Source of the DNA: Luteococcus sp048595755
GTDB lineage: Bacteria > Actinomycetota > Actinomycetes > Propionibacteriales > Propionibacteriaceae
NCBI RefSeq assembly: GCF_048595755.1
Contig: NZ_CP184360.1
Span: 310,001-374,000 of the forward strand
Length of the DNA stretch: 64,000 bases
Direction of reading: 5' to 3'
The notes under the pieces were generated by a model. That model saw nothing but the letters and a program-made list of their open reading frames with translations. It searched no databases and was not told the origin of the DNA. Below are positions 51,219-60,136 of this stretch, in pieces. Made by a program: the position numbers and the translations under genes. Position 1 is the stretch's first letter; each line of letters starts with the position of its first letter.

Positions 51219-52870
51219 TGCGAGTCATGGCACAGGTCGCGATGGTGATGAACCTCGACAAGTGCATCGGCTGCCACACCTGTTCGGTCACCTGCAAGCA
51301 GGCGTGGACCAACCGGGCCGGCACCGAGTACGTCTGGTTCAACAATGTCGAGACACGCCCCGGACAGGGCTATCCCCGTCGTTACGAGGACCAGGAGAAG
51401 TGGCAGGGCGGCTGGGTCCGCACCGCCACTGGTGGCCTCAAGCTGCGCTCCGGTGGTCGTTTCAAGAAGCTGCTGAGCATCTTCGCCAGCCCGGTGCAGC
51501 CGGGCCTGGAGGACTACTACGAGCCGTGGACCTACGACTACGAGACCCTCACCAATGCCCCGCTGGGTGACGACTTCCCGGTGGCTCGCCCGAAGAGCCT
51601 GCTGACCGGCAAGGACACCAAGATCACCTACTCGGCCAACTGGGACGACGCCTTGGGCGGCACCCATGAATCCGGCCATGAGGACCCGGTGATCCAGAAG
51701 CTGCGCCAGGAGAGCCAGGACAAGATCAAGTTCGAGTACGAGAAGAGCTTCATGTTCTTCGTGCCTCGCATCTGTGAGCACTGCCTGAACCCGTCCTGCA
51801 TGGCCTCCTGCCCCTCCGGCGCGATCTACAAGCGCTCCGAGGACGGCATCGTGCTGGTCGACCAGGACGCCTGCCGCGGCTGGCGCCAGTGCATCACTGG
51901 CTGCCCGTACAAGAAGATCTACTTCAACCACCGCTCCGGCAAGGCCGAGAAGTGCACCTTCTGCTACCCACGCCTCGAGGCCGGCATGCCGACGGTGTGC
52001 TCCGAGACCTGCGTGGGGCGCCTGCGCTACATCGGCATCATCCTCTACGACGCCGATGCCGTCACCAAGGCAGCCGCCACCAAGGATGACCAGGACCTGT
52101 ACCAGGCCCAGCTCGACGTGATGCTGGATCCGCACGACCCGCAGGTGCTGGCCGAGGCCCGCAAGTCCGGCATTCCGTCGGACTGGATCGCCGCGGCGCA
52201 GAAGTCCCCGGTCTACGCGCTGATCAAGCACTTCAAGGTCGCACTGCCGCTGCACCCGGAATACCGCACCATGCCGATGGTCTGGTACATCCCGCCGCTG
52301 TCCCCCGTCGTCGACCTGCTGCGAGAGCAGGGGCACGACGCCGAGGCCCCCGGCAACCTGTTCGGCGCCATCGACGCGCTGCGCATCCCGGTGGAATACC
52401 TCGCCGAGCTGTTCACCGCCGGCGACACCCAGGTGGTCACCGAGGTGCTGCAGAAGCTCGCCGCGATGCGCTCCTACATGCGCGGCGTGACCCTGCACAA
52501 TGAGCGTGACCCGGAGCTGGCTGCCGCGGTGGGCCTGACCCCCGAGGCCATGGAGCAGATGTACCGCCTGCTCGCCATCGCGAAGTACGACGAGCGCTAT
52601 GTCATCCCCAAGGCCCACATCGAACAGGCCCACAACCTGGAGGAGATGGGCTGCTCGCTCGACTTCGAGGACGGCCCGGGCATGGGCGAGGAGGCCCCCT
52701 TCGGGGGCGGTTCGCGCGGCCCGGTCCCGGTGGCGATCGAGACCTACCAGTCGATCAAGGCACGCCAGGCGGCTGCCGAGGCCGACGTCGCGCCGCCGCC
52801 GCTGACCCCCTCGGCCGACGGCCTCAAGGGCGTGGACTTCTCCAAGTTCGACGAGGATCCGCCGCGATGA
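51218..52870 (+). CDS. narH: Respiratory nitrate reductase beta subunit
   Basis: A 550-residue electron-transfer subunit. Four cysteine groups hold one [3Fe-4S] and three [4Fe-4S] clusters: CIGCHTCSVTC (about 16-26), CEHCLNPSCMASC, CRGWRQCITGC (Trp replaces the second Cys, giving the 3Fe cluster) and CTFCYPR...CSETCVG. The ATG shares one base with the narG stop (TGATG) and the end overlaps narJ by ATGA. Confidence 0.97.
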   Translation: MRVMAQVAMVMNLDKCIGCHTCSVTCKQAWTNRAGTEYVWFNNVETRPGQGYPRRYEDQEKWQGGWVRTATGGLKLRSGGRFKKLLSIFASPVQPGLEDYYEPWTYDYETLTNAPLGDDFPVARPKSLLTGKDTKITYSANWDDALGGTHESGHEDPVIQKLRQESQDKIKFEYEKSFMFFVPRICEHCLNPSCMASCPSGAIYKRSEDGIVLVDQDACRGWRQCITGCPYKKIYFNHRSGKAEKCTFCYPRLEAGMPTVCSETCVGRLRYIGIILYDADAVTKAAATKDDQDLYQAQLDVMLDPHDPQVLAEARKSGIPSDWIAAAQKSPVYALIKHFKVALPLHPEYRTMPMVWYIPPLSPVVDLLREQGHDAEAPGNLFGAIDALRIPVEYLAELFTAGDTQVVTEVLQKLAAMRSYMRGVTLHNERDPELAAAVGLTPEAMEQMYRLLAIAKYDERYVIPKAHIEQAHNLEEMGCSLDFEDGPGMGEEAPFGGGSRGPVPVAIETYQSIKARQAAAEADVAPPPLTPSADGLKGVDFSKFDEDPPR

Positions 52871-53505
52871 CTGCCCCATCCGTGACACCGCACGCCACCC
52901 GCGTGATGTACCAAGTGGCCTCGCTGCTGCTCAGCTATCCCGACGAGGAACTCCTGGAGCGCCTGCCGGTGCTGCGCGAGGCGATCGCCGAGACGCAGTG
53001 GAGCCCCTGGTTCGAGGCGACCCTGGCCCACCTGCAGGGGCAGCCGTTGACCGAGTCGCAGAGCTTCCACGTGGCGGAGTTCGACATCTCGCGCCGCCAC
53101 GCGCTGCACCTGTCCTACTGGACCGACGGCGACACCCGTCGGCGGGGCGAGGTGCTGGCTGGCATCAAGCAGATCTACCGCGACTCGGGGCTGCTGGTCG
53201 ACCTGGCCGGCGAGCTGCCCGACCACCTGCCCCTGGTGCTCGAGTTCGCCGCCCTGGGCGATCCCGAGCGCGGCACCGAGTTGCTCACCCGTTACCGGCC
53301 GAGCCTGGAACTGCTGCGGATGCAGCTGGAACGTGACGAGCTTCCCCAGGCCGGGATCCTGCAGGCGATCTGCGCCACCCTGCCGGGGCGTTCGCCCAGC
53401 ACCCGCGCCGAGGTGCAGGCAATGGTCGACGCGGCGATGCCGACAGAGAACGTGGGCCTCGAAGGCTACGGCGGACCCCAATTCGTGGAACTGGAAAGGC
53501 GATGA
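52867..53505 (+). CDS. narJ: Nitrate reductase assembly chaperone NarJ
   Basis: A 212-residue all-helical chaperone that holds NarGH while the Mo cofactor is inserted. Typical blocks are YQVASLLLSYPDEELLERLP (about 16-35), YVAEFD-like HVAEFDISRRHALHLSYWTDGDTRRRG, and DHLPLVLEFAALGD. It overlaps both neighbours by 4 nt. Confidence 0.95.
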   Translation: MTAPSVTPHATRVMYQVASLLLSYPDEELLERLPVLREAIAETQWSPWFEATLAHLQGQPLTESQSFHVAEFDISRRHALHLSYWTDGDTRRRGEVLAGIKQIYRDSGLLVDLAGELPDHLPLVLEFAALGDPERGTELLTRYRPSLELLRMQLERDELPQAGILQAICATLPGRSPSTRAEVQAMVDAAMPTENVGLEGYGGPQFVELERR

Positions 53506-54272
53506 GCACCATGGACACCTTCCTGTGGGGGATGCTCCCCTACGCCTGCGTGACGTTGTTGATCGGCGGCACCATCTGGCGCTACAAGTACGACCAGTTC
53601 GGCTGGACCACCCGCAGCTCGCAGCTCTACGAGAGCAAGCTGCTCAAGATCGCCTCGCCGTTGTTCCACTTCGGCATCATCTTCGTCGCGATCGGCCACT
53701 TCATGGGCCTGGTGATCCCCAAGGCCTGGACCGACGCAGTGGGCATCAGCCAACACACCTACCACCTGGTGGCCCTGGGCGGTGGCCTGGCCGCGGGCAT
53801 CGCCACCCTGCTGGGCCTGGTGGTCCTGATCTGGCGTCGTCGCACCACTGGCGAGGTCTTCAGCGCCACCACGGTCAACGACAAGGTGATGTACATCTTC
53901 CTGGCGGCAGCGATCGTGCTGGGCATCTGCGCCACGCTCTTCGGCAACCGGATGCCCAATGGCGAGGAGCACAACTACCGCGAGACGATCTCGCCGTGGT
54001 TCCGCTCGTTGTTCACCTTCCAGCCCGACGTGGAGGCCATGACCGGTGCGCCGCTGGTCTTCCACCTGCACGTCCTGGGCGGCCTGCTGCTCTTCGCCAT
54101 CTGGCCCTTCACCCGCCTGGTGCATGCCTTCACCGCACCGCTGCACTACCTCTTCCGTCCCTACATCGTCTACCGTTCCCGGGACGTCCACGAGACCCCG
54201 TCCAGCCAGGGAACCGGCAGCCGACGCGGCTGGGACCCGATCGGTACCCCTGACAGAAAGATTCGTCGATGA
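53502..54272 (+). CDS. narI: Respiratory nitrate reductase gamma subunit
   Basis: A 256-residue cytochrome b with five helices. Two heme groups are held by histidines in FHFGIIFVAIGHFMG (about 52-66) and VFHLHVLGGLLLFAIWPFTRLVHAF (about 186-210). It takes electrons from quinol (probably menaquinol) and passes them to NarH. Overlaps narJ and narK by 4 nt. Confidence 0.95.
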   Translation: MSTMDTFLWGMLPYACVTLLIGGTIWRYKYDQFGWTTRSSQLYESKLLKIASPLFHFGIIFVAIGHFMGLVIPKAWTDAVGISQHTYHLVALGGGLAAGIATLLGLVVLIWRRRTTGEVFSATTVNDKVMYIFLAAAIVLGICATLFGNRMPNGEEHNYRETISPWFRSLFTFQPDVEAMTGAPLVFHLHVLGGLLLFAIWPFTRLVHAFTAPLHYLFRPYIVYRSRDVHETPSSQGTGSRRGWDPIGTPDRKIRR

Positions 54273-55477
54273 GCACTTCCCCTGCCCCAGCCACTTCCCA
54301 GCTGCGCGGCCAGCTCGGCCAGGTCATCCTGGCCACCATCGCCTCGGCCACCGGCTTCTGGGCATGGATGTCGATCGCCCCGATGCAGAAGACCTATGCG
54401 CAGAGCATGGGCCTGTCCGAGAGCCAGATCGCCATGATGCTGGCCACCCCGGTGATCGTCGGGTCCTTGGGCCGCATCGTCGTCGGCGCTCTCACCGACC
54501 GGTTGGGCGGGCGCAAGATGTTCGCCGCGATCCTGCTGCTGTCGGCCCCGGCCGTCGTCCTCGTCTCCATCGCTGGCCAGACGAAGAACTACCCCCTGCT
54601 TATCGCCTCGGGCTTCTACCTGGGCATCGCGGGCACGATCTTCGCCGTCGGCATTCCCTTCTCCAGCGCCTGGTACGTCGCGGAACGTCGGGGCTTCGCC
54701 AATGGTGTCTTCGGCATGGGGATGATCGGCACGGCCGTCGCCGCCTTCGTGACTCCTCGCCTGGTCAAGGCCCTGGGCTACTCGACCGCCCACTACGTGA
54801 TCGCGGCCGTGCTGGTGGCCGTCGCCGCCCTGGTCTGGTTCACCATGAAGGAGTCGCCCGCCTGGGAACCGCAGGTCAACCCGATCGTCCCGCGCATCGC
54901 CGCGGCCCTGAAGCTGGGCATCACGTGGCAGATGTGCTTCCTGTACGCCATCGTCTTCGGCGGCTTCGTCGCCTTCTCCACCTTCCTGCCCAAGTACCTG
55001 ACGACGGTCTACCCGCACCTGGACACCGTGGCGGCCGCCAACCGGATGGGCTCCTTCGTGATCGCCGCCGTCCTGGCCCGCCCCTTCGGCGGCATCCTGG
55101 CGGACAAGGTGGGCCCCAAGATCATCTCCCTCATCTCCCTCGCCGGGGTCGCCGGCATGGCCTTCGTCGCGTCCACCCAGCCCAAGGAGGGGGCACTGAC
55201 CGGCATCACCTTCCTGCTGATGGCAGCCTGCCTCGGGCTGGGCCAGGGCTCGATCTTCGGCTGGGTCCCTCGGCTCTCGCCGAAGGACAAGGTCGGCGCC
55301 ATCTCCGGCACCGTCGCCGCGGCCGGCGGTCTGGGTGGATACTTCCCGCCGCTGGTGATGGCCGCCACCTATGACGCCGCCACCAACTCCTACGCCAAGG
55401 GCCTGTGGGCCCTGGTCGTCACCGCCGTCCTCGGCATGGCCCTGGCCTTCGTGCTGAAGGAGAAGCGCGAGGCGTGA
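54269..55477 (+). CDS. narK: Nitrate/nitrite transporter NarK
   Basis: A 402-residue, 12-helix MFS protein with nitrate-signature-like glycine-rich segments (GIAGTIFAVGIPFSSAWYVAERRGFANGVFGMGMIGTA and SGTVAAAGGLGGYFPP). It should bring nitrate in and may exchange it for nitrite. Start overlaps narI by ATGA; the stop overlaps moeA by GTGA. Confidence 0.93.
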   Translation: MSTSPAPATSQLRGQLGQVILATIASATGFWAWMSIAPMQKTYAQSMGLSESQIAMMLATPVIVGSLGRIVVGALTDRLGGRKMFAAILLLSAPAVVLVSIAGQTKNYPLLIASGFYLGIAGTIFAVGIPFSSAWYVAERRGFANGVFGMGMIGTAVAAFVTPRLVKALGYSTAHYVIAAVLVAVAALVWFTMKESPAWEPQVNPIVPRIAAALKLGITWQMCFLYAIVFGGFVAFSTFLPKYLTTVYPHLDTVAAANRMGSFVIAAVLARPFGGILADKVGPKIISLISLAGVAGMAFVASTQPKEGALTGITFLLMAACLGLGQGSIFGWVPRLSPKDKVGAISGTVAAAGGLGGYFPPLVMAATYDAATNSYAKGLWALVVTAVLGMALAFVLKEKREA

Positions 55478-56682
55478 GCGCCGTCTCCATCGACGAGCAT
55501 CGCGCCCGGATCCGCGATCTCGTCACTGCCTTGCCCGTGGTGGTCAAGCCCCTGCTGGACTGCCACGGGCTTCGGCTTGCCCGGACCATCTCTGCCAGGG
55601 TGCCGGTTCCCACCTTCGACAGTTCTGCGATGGACGGCTTCGCGCTGCGCCGGGCAGACCTGGCCCAGGTGCCGGTGACCCTGCCCGTCGCGGGTGAGGT
55701 GGCGGCCGGCGGCACCCCCATCACCCCACCGCCGGCGCAGTGCGTCCGGATCATGACGGGGGCCCCGGTTCCCGACGGGTGCGACACGGTGGTGCCGGTG
55801 GAGCTCACCGATGCCCCTGCAGGCGAGAGCCCCCTTCCCGCCTCGGTGACCGTCCGTGAGGACGACCAGCGCTCCCACATCCGCCCGTGTGGTGAGGACG
55901 TGGCCGAGGGTGACACGGTGCTCGAGGCCGGAACACTGCTGGACTCGACCCATCTGGCGGCGGCAGCCGCCACCGGTCACGGCACCCTCCCCGTCGCGCC
56001 GCGACCCGTCGTGCTGGTGGTCACCACCGGTGACGAACTGGTCCCTGCCGGCCGGGATCTGGGCCAGGCCCAGATCCCGGACTCGAATTCCGTGCTGGTG
56101 GCCACCACCGTGCGTGAACTGGGTGCCGATGTCATGGCGATCTGCCACGCCGGCGATGATCCCGCAGAGCTGGACCAGGTCATGGAGCACTGCCACGACG
56201 CCCCAGACCTGGTGGTCACCACGGGTGGGGTCTCGGTCGGCTCCCACGACGTCCTGCAGTCGTGGGCAGCCTCCTCACCCCTGGCCCACCTCCAGATGGG
56301 TCATGTGGCGATGACCCCCGGCAAGCCACAGGGCTGGGGGCAGGTGACCATCGCCGGACGCCGGGTCCCGCTGGTCGCCCTGCCGGGAAACCCGGTGGCG
56401 GTGCACGTGGGGCTCCAGCTCTTCGTCCGAGCCGCCGTCGACGCGCTCCGGGGAGAGCCGGACTCCCGACGCTGGCTGACCTGCCCGGCCGGCACTGACT
56501 TCGGCACCAGGGCCGGGCGCACCCGGCTGCTCGACGTGGAACTGCGCGACGGAGTGGCCCTGCCCGCCCCCGGCGGGCACGGCTCCCACCGGATCGGGAC
56601 GCTGCACCGTGCCGACGGTCTGGCCGTGGTCACCGAACCGGTCAAGGCCGGCGACGAACTACGGGTACTGCTGACCAGGTGA
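55474..56682 (+). CDS. moeA: Molybdopterin molybdenumtransferase MoeA
   Basis: A 402-residue enzyme that inserts molybdate into adenylylated molybdopterin. Visible are VPTFDSSAMDGFALR (about 37-51), MTGAPVPDGCDTVVPVE, TTGDELVPAGRDLGQAQIPDSNS, TTGGVSVGSHDV and MTPGKPQGWGQ. The GTG at 55474 overlaps the narK stop, placing cofactor synthesis in the same mRNA as the enzyme that uses it. Confidence 0.94.
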   Translation: MSAVSIDEHRARIRDLVTALPVVVKPLLDCHGLRLARTISARVPVPTFDSSAMDGFALRRADLAQVPVTLPVAGEVAAGGTPITPPPAQCVRIMTGAPVPDGCDTVVPVELTDAPAGESPLPASVTVREDDQRSHIRPCGEDVAEGDTVLEAGTLLDSTHLAAAAATGHGTLPVAPRPVVLVVTTGDELVPAGRDLGQAQIPDSNSVLVATTVRELGADVMAICHAGDDPAELDQVMEHCHDAPDLVVTTGGVSVGSHDVLQSWAASSPLAHLQMGHVAMTPGKPQGWGQVTIAGRRVPLVALPGNPVAVHVGLQLFVRAAVDALRGEPDSRRWLTCPAGTDFGTRAGRTRLLDVELRDGVALPAPGGHGSHRIGTLHRADGLAVVTEPVKAGDELRVLLTR

Positions 56683-56711
56683 CCCCACTGGGGCCGGGGC
56701 CAAAGGGTGGC

Positions 56712-57440
56712 TCACAGCACCAGCGTCAAGGTGATGGCGGTCACCAAGGCGTTGTTGGCACAGTGCGCCAGCAGGCTCGCCCACAGCGTCTGGTGCCACA
56801 CGCGCAGCAGTCCCAGCGCAAACCCCAACGGCAGGACGTAGCAGATGACCTGCGGGGAGACGTGCACCAGGGCGAAGACCACGCCGCTGCCCAGCACCGC
56901 CAGCCAGGTGCCGCAGCGGGCCCGGATGGCGTCCAGCAGGAAGCGACGAAAGAGCACTTCCTCCACCAGGGGCCCGATGACCACCAGCGCAAGGACCGTG
57001 AAGGCCAACAGCAGCGGGCGATCGCCCAGACCGTTGAGACTGCTGCCCGAGGCCCGGTCGGCGTCGCTGGTGGGTGCCAGACCGACCAGGGGTCCCACGG
57101 TGGCCGCGAAGAGCGCCGATCCCAGCACCATCACGGGAAGCTCCCAGCACAGGTGCCACAGACTGCGGGCGGCGGGGGTGAAGCCGAGCTCTCGCCACCC
57201 CCATCGCAGCCGGCTGCGCACCACCCAGTACAGCCCGACGGTCATGACCAGCACGGCGGCGGCCACGGCGAAGGGCAACAGCTGGCGTGCCACGCCGAAG
57301 GCTCGTGCCAGCAACAACCCACCGATCAGCGCGCCCACCGGCACCACCATCCCGAGCACGAAGGCTGCCAGGACGTCACGCCACGTGGGGCCCGGCAGGC
57401 GTGTCGGGGTGGACGGCTGGGAGGGACTGGCCACGATCAT
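56712..57440 (-). CDS. CPBP family intramembrane metalloprotease, second copy
   Basis: A 242-residue protein with about seven helices. The motifs are EEVLFRRFLLDA (EExxxR, about 155-166), FALVHVSPQVI (His) and LLAHCANNALV (His), all intact, unlike the copy at 26509. TAGGGT (complement of 57448-57453) lies 7 nt before ATG 57440. It interrupts the molybdenum genes and may be unrelated to them. Confidence 0.87.
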   Translation of the reverse strand: MIVASPSQPSTPTRLPGPTWRDVLAAFVLGMVVPVGALIGGLLLARAFGVARQLLPFAVAAAVLVMTVGLYWVVRSRLRWGWRELGFTPAARSLWHLCWELPVMVLGSALFAATVGPLVGLAPTSDADRASGSSLNGLGDRPLLLAFTVLALVVIGPLVEEVLFRRFLLDAIRARCGTWLAVLGSGVVFALVHVSPQVICYVLPLGFALGLLRVWHQTLWASLLAHCANNALVTAITLTLVL

Positions 57441-57582
57441 GGCGACCACCCTAGGGCGGCCCACCGGCCCGGGGCCTCGTGCAATCGACGGCCACCACCC
57501 CGACGCGGGTCGGGTCGGCACCCCTTCCAAGGATGGGGCCCCTGCTCGCGGGACCGGCTCGCTCGGGAGCGGCTCGAGCGGC

Positions 57583-57816
57583 TCAGCCTCCGGTGAAGGG
57601 AGGCAGGACGTCCAGCACGTCGGCCTGCTGCGGCCACGGCGCGTCTGCGGCCAGCGCAGCACCGTCGGCCAGGAAGGAGCACCGCTCCAGGACCGTCGCG
57701 GCCCCCGGACGCAGCTGCGCCAGCACCTCCCTCACGGTGCCCTGGTGGGCCTGCTGCACGGTCTCCTCGGTCACTCCTGCCGCATGCGCGGCACCGGCGA
57801 ACCAGCGAATCTGCAT
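57583..57816 (-). CDS. moaD: Molybdopterin synthase sulfur carrier subunit MoaD
   Basis: A 77-residue ubiquitin-like protein (MQIRWFAGAAHAAGV...) ending in the required Gly-Gly (LPPFTGG). The ATG at 57816 is 5 nt after GGAGG and 1 nt after the moaA stop; an upstream ATG at 57834 would overlap moaA. It is adenylylated by a MoeB-type enzyme and donates sulfur in MoaE. Confidence 0.93.
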   Translation of the reverse strand: MQIRWFAGAAHAAGVTEETVQQAHQGTVREVLAQLRPGAATVLERCSFLADGAALAADAPWPQQADVLDVLPPFTGG

Positions 57817-57817
57817 C

Positions 57818-58837
57818 TCAGCCTCCAATGGCATTCATGGGACGTTCGGGTTGGATGAAGTGCAGCCCGAAGCCACCGGCATCGCTGCCATGGGCTCGCG
57901 GCTTGGCCCACATCGCCTCGGCCCACAGCTGGGCGATCTCCTCGTCGCTCGCCCCGGCGCGCAGCGGGGTGCGCAGGTCGGTCTCTCGTTGCGAGAACAG
58001 GCAGGAGCGCAACTGGCCGTCGGCGCTGATGCGGGTGCGGTCACAGGCCTCGCAGAAGGGTTCGGTGACCGAGGCGACGATCCCCACCGTGCCCAGGGTG
58101 GCGCCCTCGGTGGAGAGCACCTCCCAGCGCTGTGCCGGTGCGGGTCCGCGGCCGGGCAGTTCACGAAGCCGATGACGCTGCTCGATGATGCCGCGGATGT
58201 CGGCGGCCGAGATCAGGTTCTCGCGTGCCCAGTCGCGGGTGGCGCCGATCGGCATCTGTTCGATGAAGCGCAGCTCGGAGCCTTCGGCCAGGCAGAAGTC
58301 CAGCAGGTCGTGCAGTTCGTGGTCATTGATGCCGGCCAGGAGCACCGAATTGATCTTGACCGGGTTGAGTCCGGCCTCGACGGCTCCGCGGATGCCGTCC
58401 AGCACACGTTGCAGACCGTCGCGACGCGTCATGGCTGCGTAGGTCTCGGGATGCACGGTGTCGAGCGAGACGTTCACCCGGTGCAGGCCGGCACTGGCCA
58501 GCGCCTTGGCCCTCTCGGCCAGCCCGATGCCATTGGTGGTCAGCGCGATCTCCACGTCGGGGTGGGCGACGGCGATGGCCCGGATGATCTGGTCCAGGTC
58601 GGGCCTGGTCAGCGGCTCACCACCGGTCAACCTGATCTTGGTGATGCCCAGTTGGCTGATGCCGATGTGGGCCACGCGGGCCAGCTCGTCGGCCGAGAGG
58701 ATGGTGGCGCGCGGCAACCAGGTCACCCCGGTGGCGGGCAGGCAGTAGGTGCAGCGCAGATTGCACACGTCGGTGACCGACAGGCGCAGGTCCGTTGCCG
58801 TGCGCCCGAAGCGGTCAACCAGCTGCCGAGAAGTCAC
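57818..58837 (-). CDS. moaA: GTP 3',8-cyclase MoaA
   Basis: A 339-residue radical SAM enzyme, the first step of molybdenum cofactor synthesis. The N-terminal cluster is CNLRCTYC (Cys25, 29, 32) and the C-terminal one CEACDRTRISADGQLRSC. The C-terminal GG is also kept. GTG 58837 is chosen: it gives the common VTSRQLVDRFGR start and lies 7 nt after TAGCAT. ATGs at 58846 and 58858 are alternatives. moaC is not seen in the window. Confidence 0.94.
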   Translation of the reverse strand: MTSRQLVDRFGRTATDLRLSVTDVCNLRCTYCLPATGVTWLPRATILSADELARVAHIGISQLGITKIRLTGGEPLTRPDLDQIIRAIAVAHPDVEIALTTNGIGLAERAKALASAGLHRVNVSLDTVHPETYAAMTRRDGLQRVLDGIRGAVEAGLNPVKINSVLLAGINDHELHDLLDFCLAEGSELRFIEQMPIGATRDWARENLISAADIRGIIEQRHRLRELPGRGPAPAQRWEVLSTEGATLGTVGIVASVTEPFCEACDRTRISADGQLRSCLFSQRETDLRTPLRAGASDEEIAQLWAEAMWAKPRAHGSDAGGFGLHFIQPERPMNAIGG

Positions 58838-58844
58838 GAGCCAC

Positions 58845-58889
58845 ATGCTACGGCCCATTCCGTGTTTTGTCGGATCGGGCCGCTAGGGT
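58845..58889. promoter_or_regulatory. Divergent leaderless promoters, moaA / moaE
   Basis: TAGCAT (complement of 58845-58850) and TAGGGT (58884-58889) each lie 7 nt before their start codons. Between them CGGCCC (58851-58856) and GGGCCG (58877-58882) bracket an AT-richer TGTTTTGT centre as an imperfect 12-bp dyad. A shared regulator is plausible. Confidence 0.55.
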
Positions 58890-58896
58890 GTGGCCC

Positions 58897-59313
58897 ATGC
58901 CCCATGCTGCCGTGCTCGATACCGCGCTGGATCCTCGCCGGGCCCGCGACGCCGTGATGACCAGTACCGATGGTGCCTGCGTCCTGTTCGAGGGGGTGGT
59001 GCGCAACCATGACCACGGACGCGAGGTGACCGCGCTGGCCTACAGCGCCCACCCCGACGCCGCTCGGGCCATGCAGGCCGTGGTGCAGGAAGTGGAGGAG
59101 GAATTCCAGGTCACCGCCTTTGCCGAGCACCGCGTGGGAGACCTGGCGATCGGCGACGTGGCGCTGGTGGCCGCGTGCTCCAGTGCCCACCGGGCGCAGG
59201 CCTTCACCGCCTGTGGCGCCCTGGTGGACCGAATCAAGGAACGCGTCCCCGTCTGGAAGAACCAGCACTTCGGCGACGGCAGCAATGAATGGGTGGGGCT
59301 GGGTGACTGCTGA
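58897..59313 (+). CDS. moaE: Molybdopterin synthase catalytic subunit MoaE
   Basis: A 138-residue subunit that converts cyclic pyranopterin to molybdopterin with MoaD. GACVLFEGVVRNHDHGREV and the active-site RIKERVPVWKNQHFGDG (Lys pair) are present. ATG 58897 follows TAGGGT by 7 nt. Confidence 0.94.
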   Translation: MPHAAVLDTALDPRRARDAVMTSTDGACVLFEGVVRNHDHGREVTALAYSAHPDAARAMQAVVQEVEEEFQVTAFAEHRVGDLAIGDVALVAACSSAHRAQAFTACGALVDRIKERVPVWKNQHFGDGSNEWVGLGDC

Positions 59314-60022
59314 CATGCCCGCCACGCCCCCCGTTTCAGCGGCACCCGGTCAGTGGCACCGCCAGCGCCGCATCATGGGAGGAGCGGGCCAGGAGCGCCT
59401 CGCCCGGGCCCGCGTCCTGGTGGTGGGCTGCGGGGGACTCGGCGCCGGGGCCATCCCGGCCCTCACCGCCGCCGGCATCGGCCAGCTGACCCTGCTGGAC
59501 GACGACGTGGTCGAGCTCACCAACCTCAACCGACAGACCCTGTTCACCGCCCAGGACATCGGCCAGCCCAAGGTGGAGCTGGCGGCCCGACGCATGCGTG
59601 CCCTCTCCCCCGAGGCCACGATCACCGCCCTGGACCATCGACTGACCGGCCAGGACGTCGAGCTGGTCGCCCAGCATGACGTCGTGGTCGACTGCACGGA
59701 CAAGGCTGCCTCGCGCCAGGCCATCTCGCAGGCCTGCCGCGAGGCCGAGGTCCCCTGGGTCTGGGCCGCGATCGACGGCTGGACCGCCGTGTTGAGCGTC
59801 TTCACCCCCGGCGGGGTGCCGTGGGAGCAGGTGGTGCCCAATCCCACCGAGGCTCCCGAACCGCTCGACATCCTCGGGGCGACCCCCGCCCTGGCCGGAG
59901 CCTGGCAGGCAGCCGAGACCGTGAAGTTGCTGACCGGCACCGGCCAGCCACTGGCCGGGCGCCTCGCCGTGGTGGACCTGCTGCAGGCCGACATCCGCTT
60001 CGTCGAGCTGCACCAGGGCTGA
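59303..60022 (+). CDS. MoeB/ThiF-like adenylyltransferase lacking the zinc cysteines
   Basis: A 239-residue E1-like enzyme. ATP-binding VVGCGGLGAGAIPALTAAGIGQLTLLDDDVVELTNLNRQ and the metal Asp in DCTDKAASRQ are intact. The two CxxC pairs that bind zinc in E. coli MoeB and ThiF are missing: the region reads GVPWEQVVPNPTEAPEPLDILGATPALAG. It likely activates the MoaD C-terminus. GTG 59303 has GGTGGGG upstream; ATG 59315 is an alternative. Confidence 0.85.
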   Translation: MTADMPATPPVSAAPGQWHRQRRIMGGAGQERLARARVLVVGCGGLGAGAIPALTAAGIGQLTLLDDDVVELTNLNRQTLFTAQDIGQPKVELAARRMRALSPEATITALDHRLTGQDVELVAQHDVVVDCTDKAASRQAISQACREAEVPWVWAAIDGWTAVLSVFTPGGVPWEQVVPNPTEAPEPLDILGATPALAGAWQAAETVKLLTGTGQPLAGRLAVVDLLQADIRFVELHQG

Positions 60023-60079
60023 GGGCCGCGGCGCTGCCAGTGCGGGCGGGAAGCCCCTGTCAGTGCGATCATGGAGCCG

Positions 60080-60120
60080 ACGAATCCGCCCCCAACGAAT
60101 CCGCCCCCAACGAATCCGCA
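60080..60120. repeat. 15-bp tandem repeats ACGAATCCGCCCCCA
   Basis: Units at 60080, 60095 and 60110 (last one partial). They lie just before the DUF6918 gene and happen to keep its frame open, reading P-T-N-P-P repeats from an ATG at 60071. I take them as non-coding. Confidence 0.8.
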
Positions 60121-60136
60121 CAGTGAAAGGCACGGC

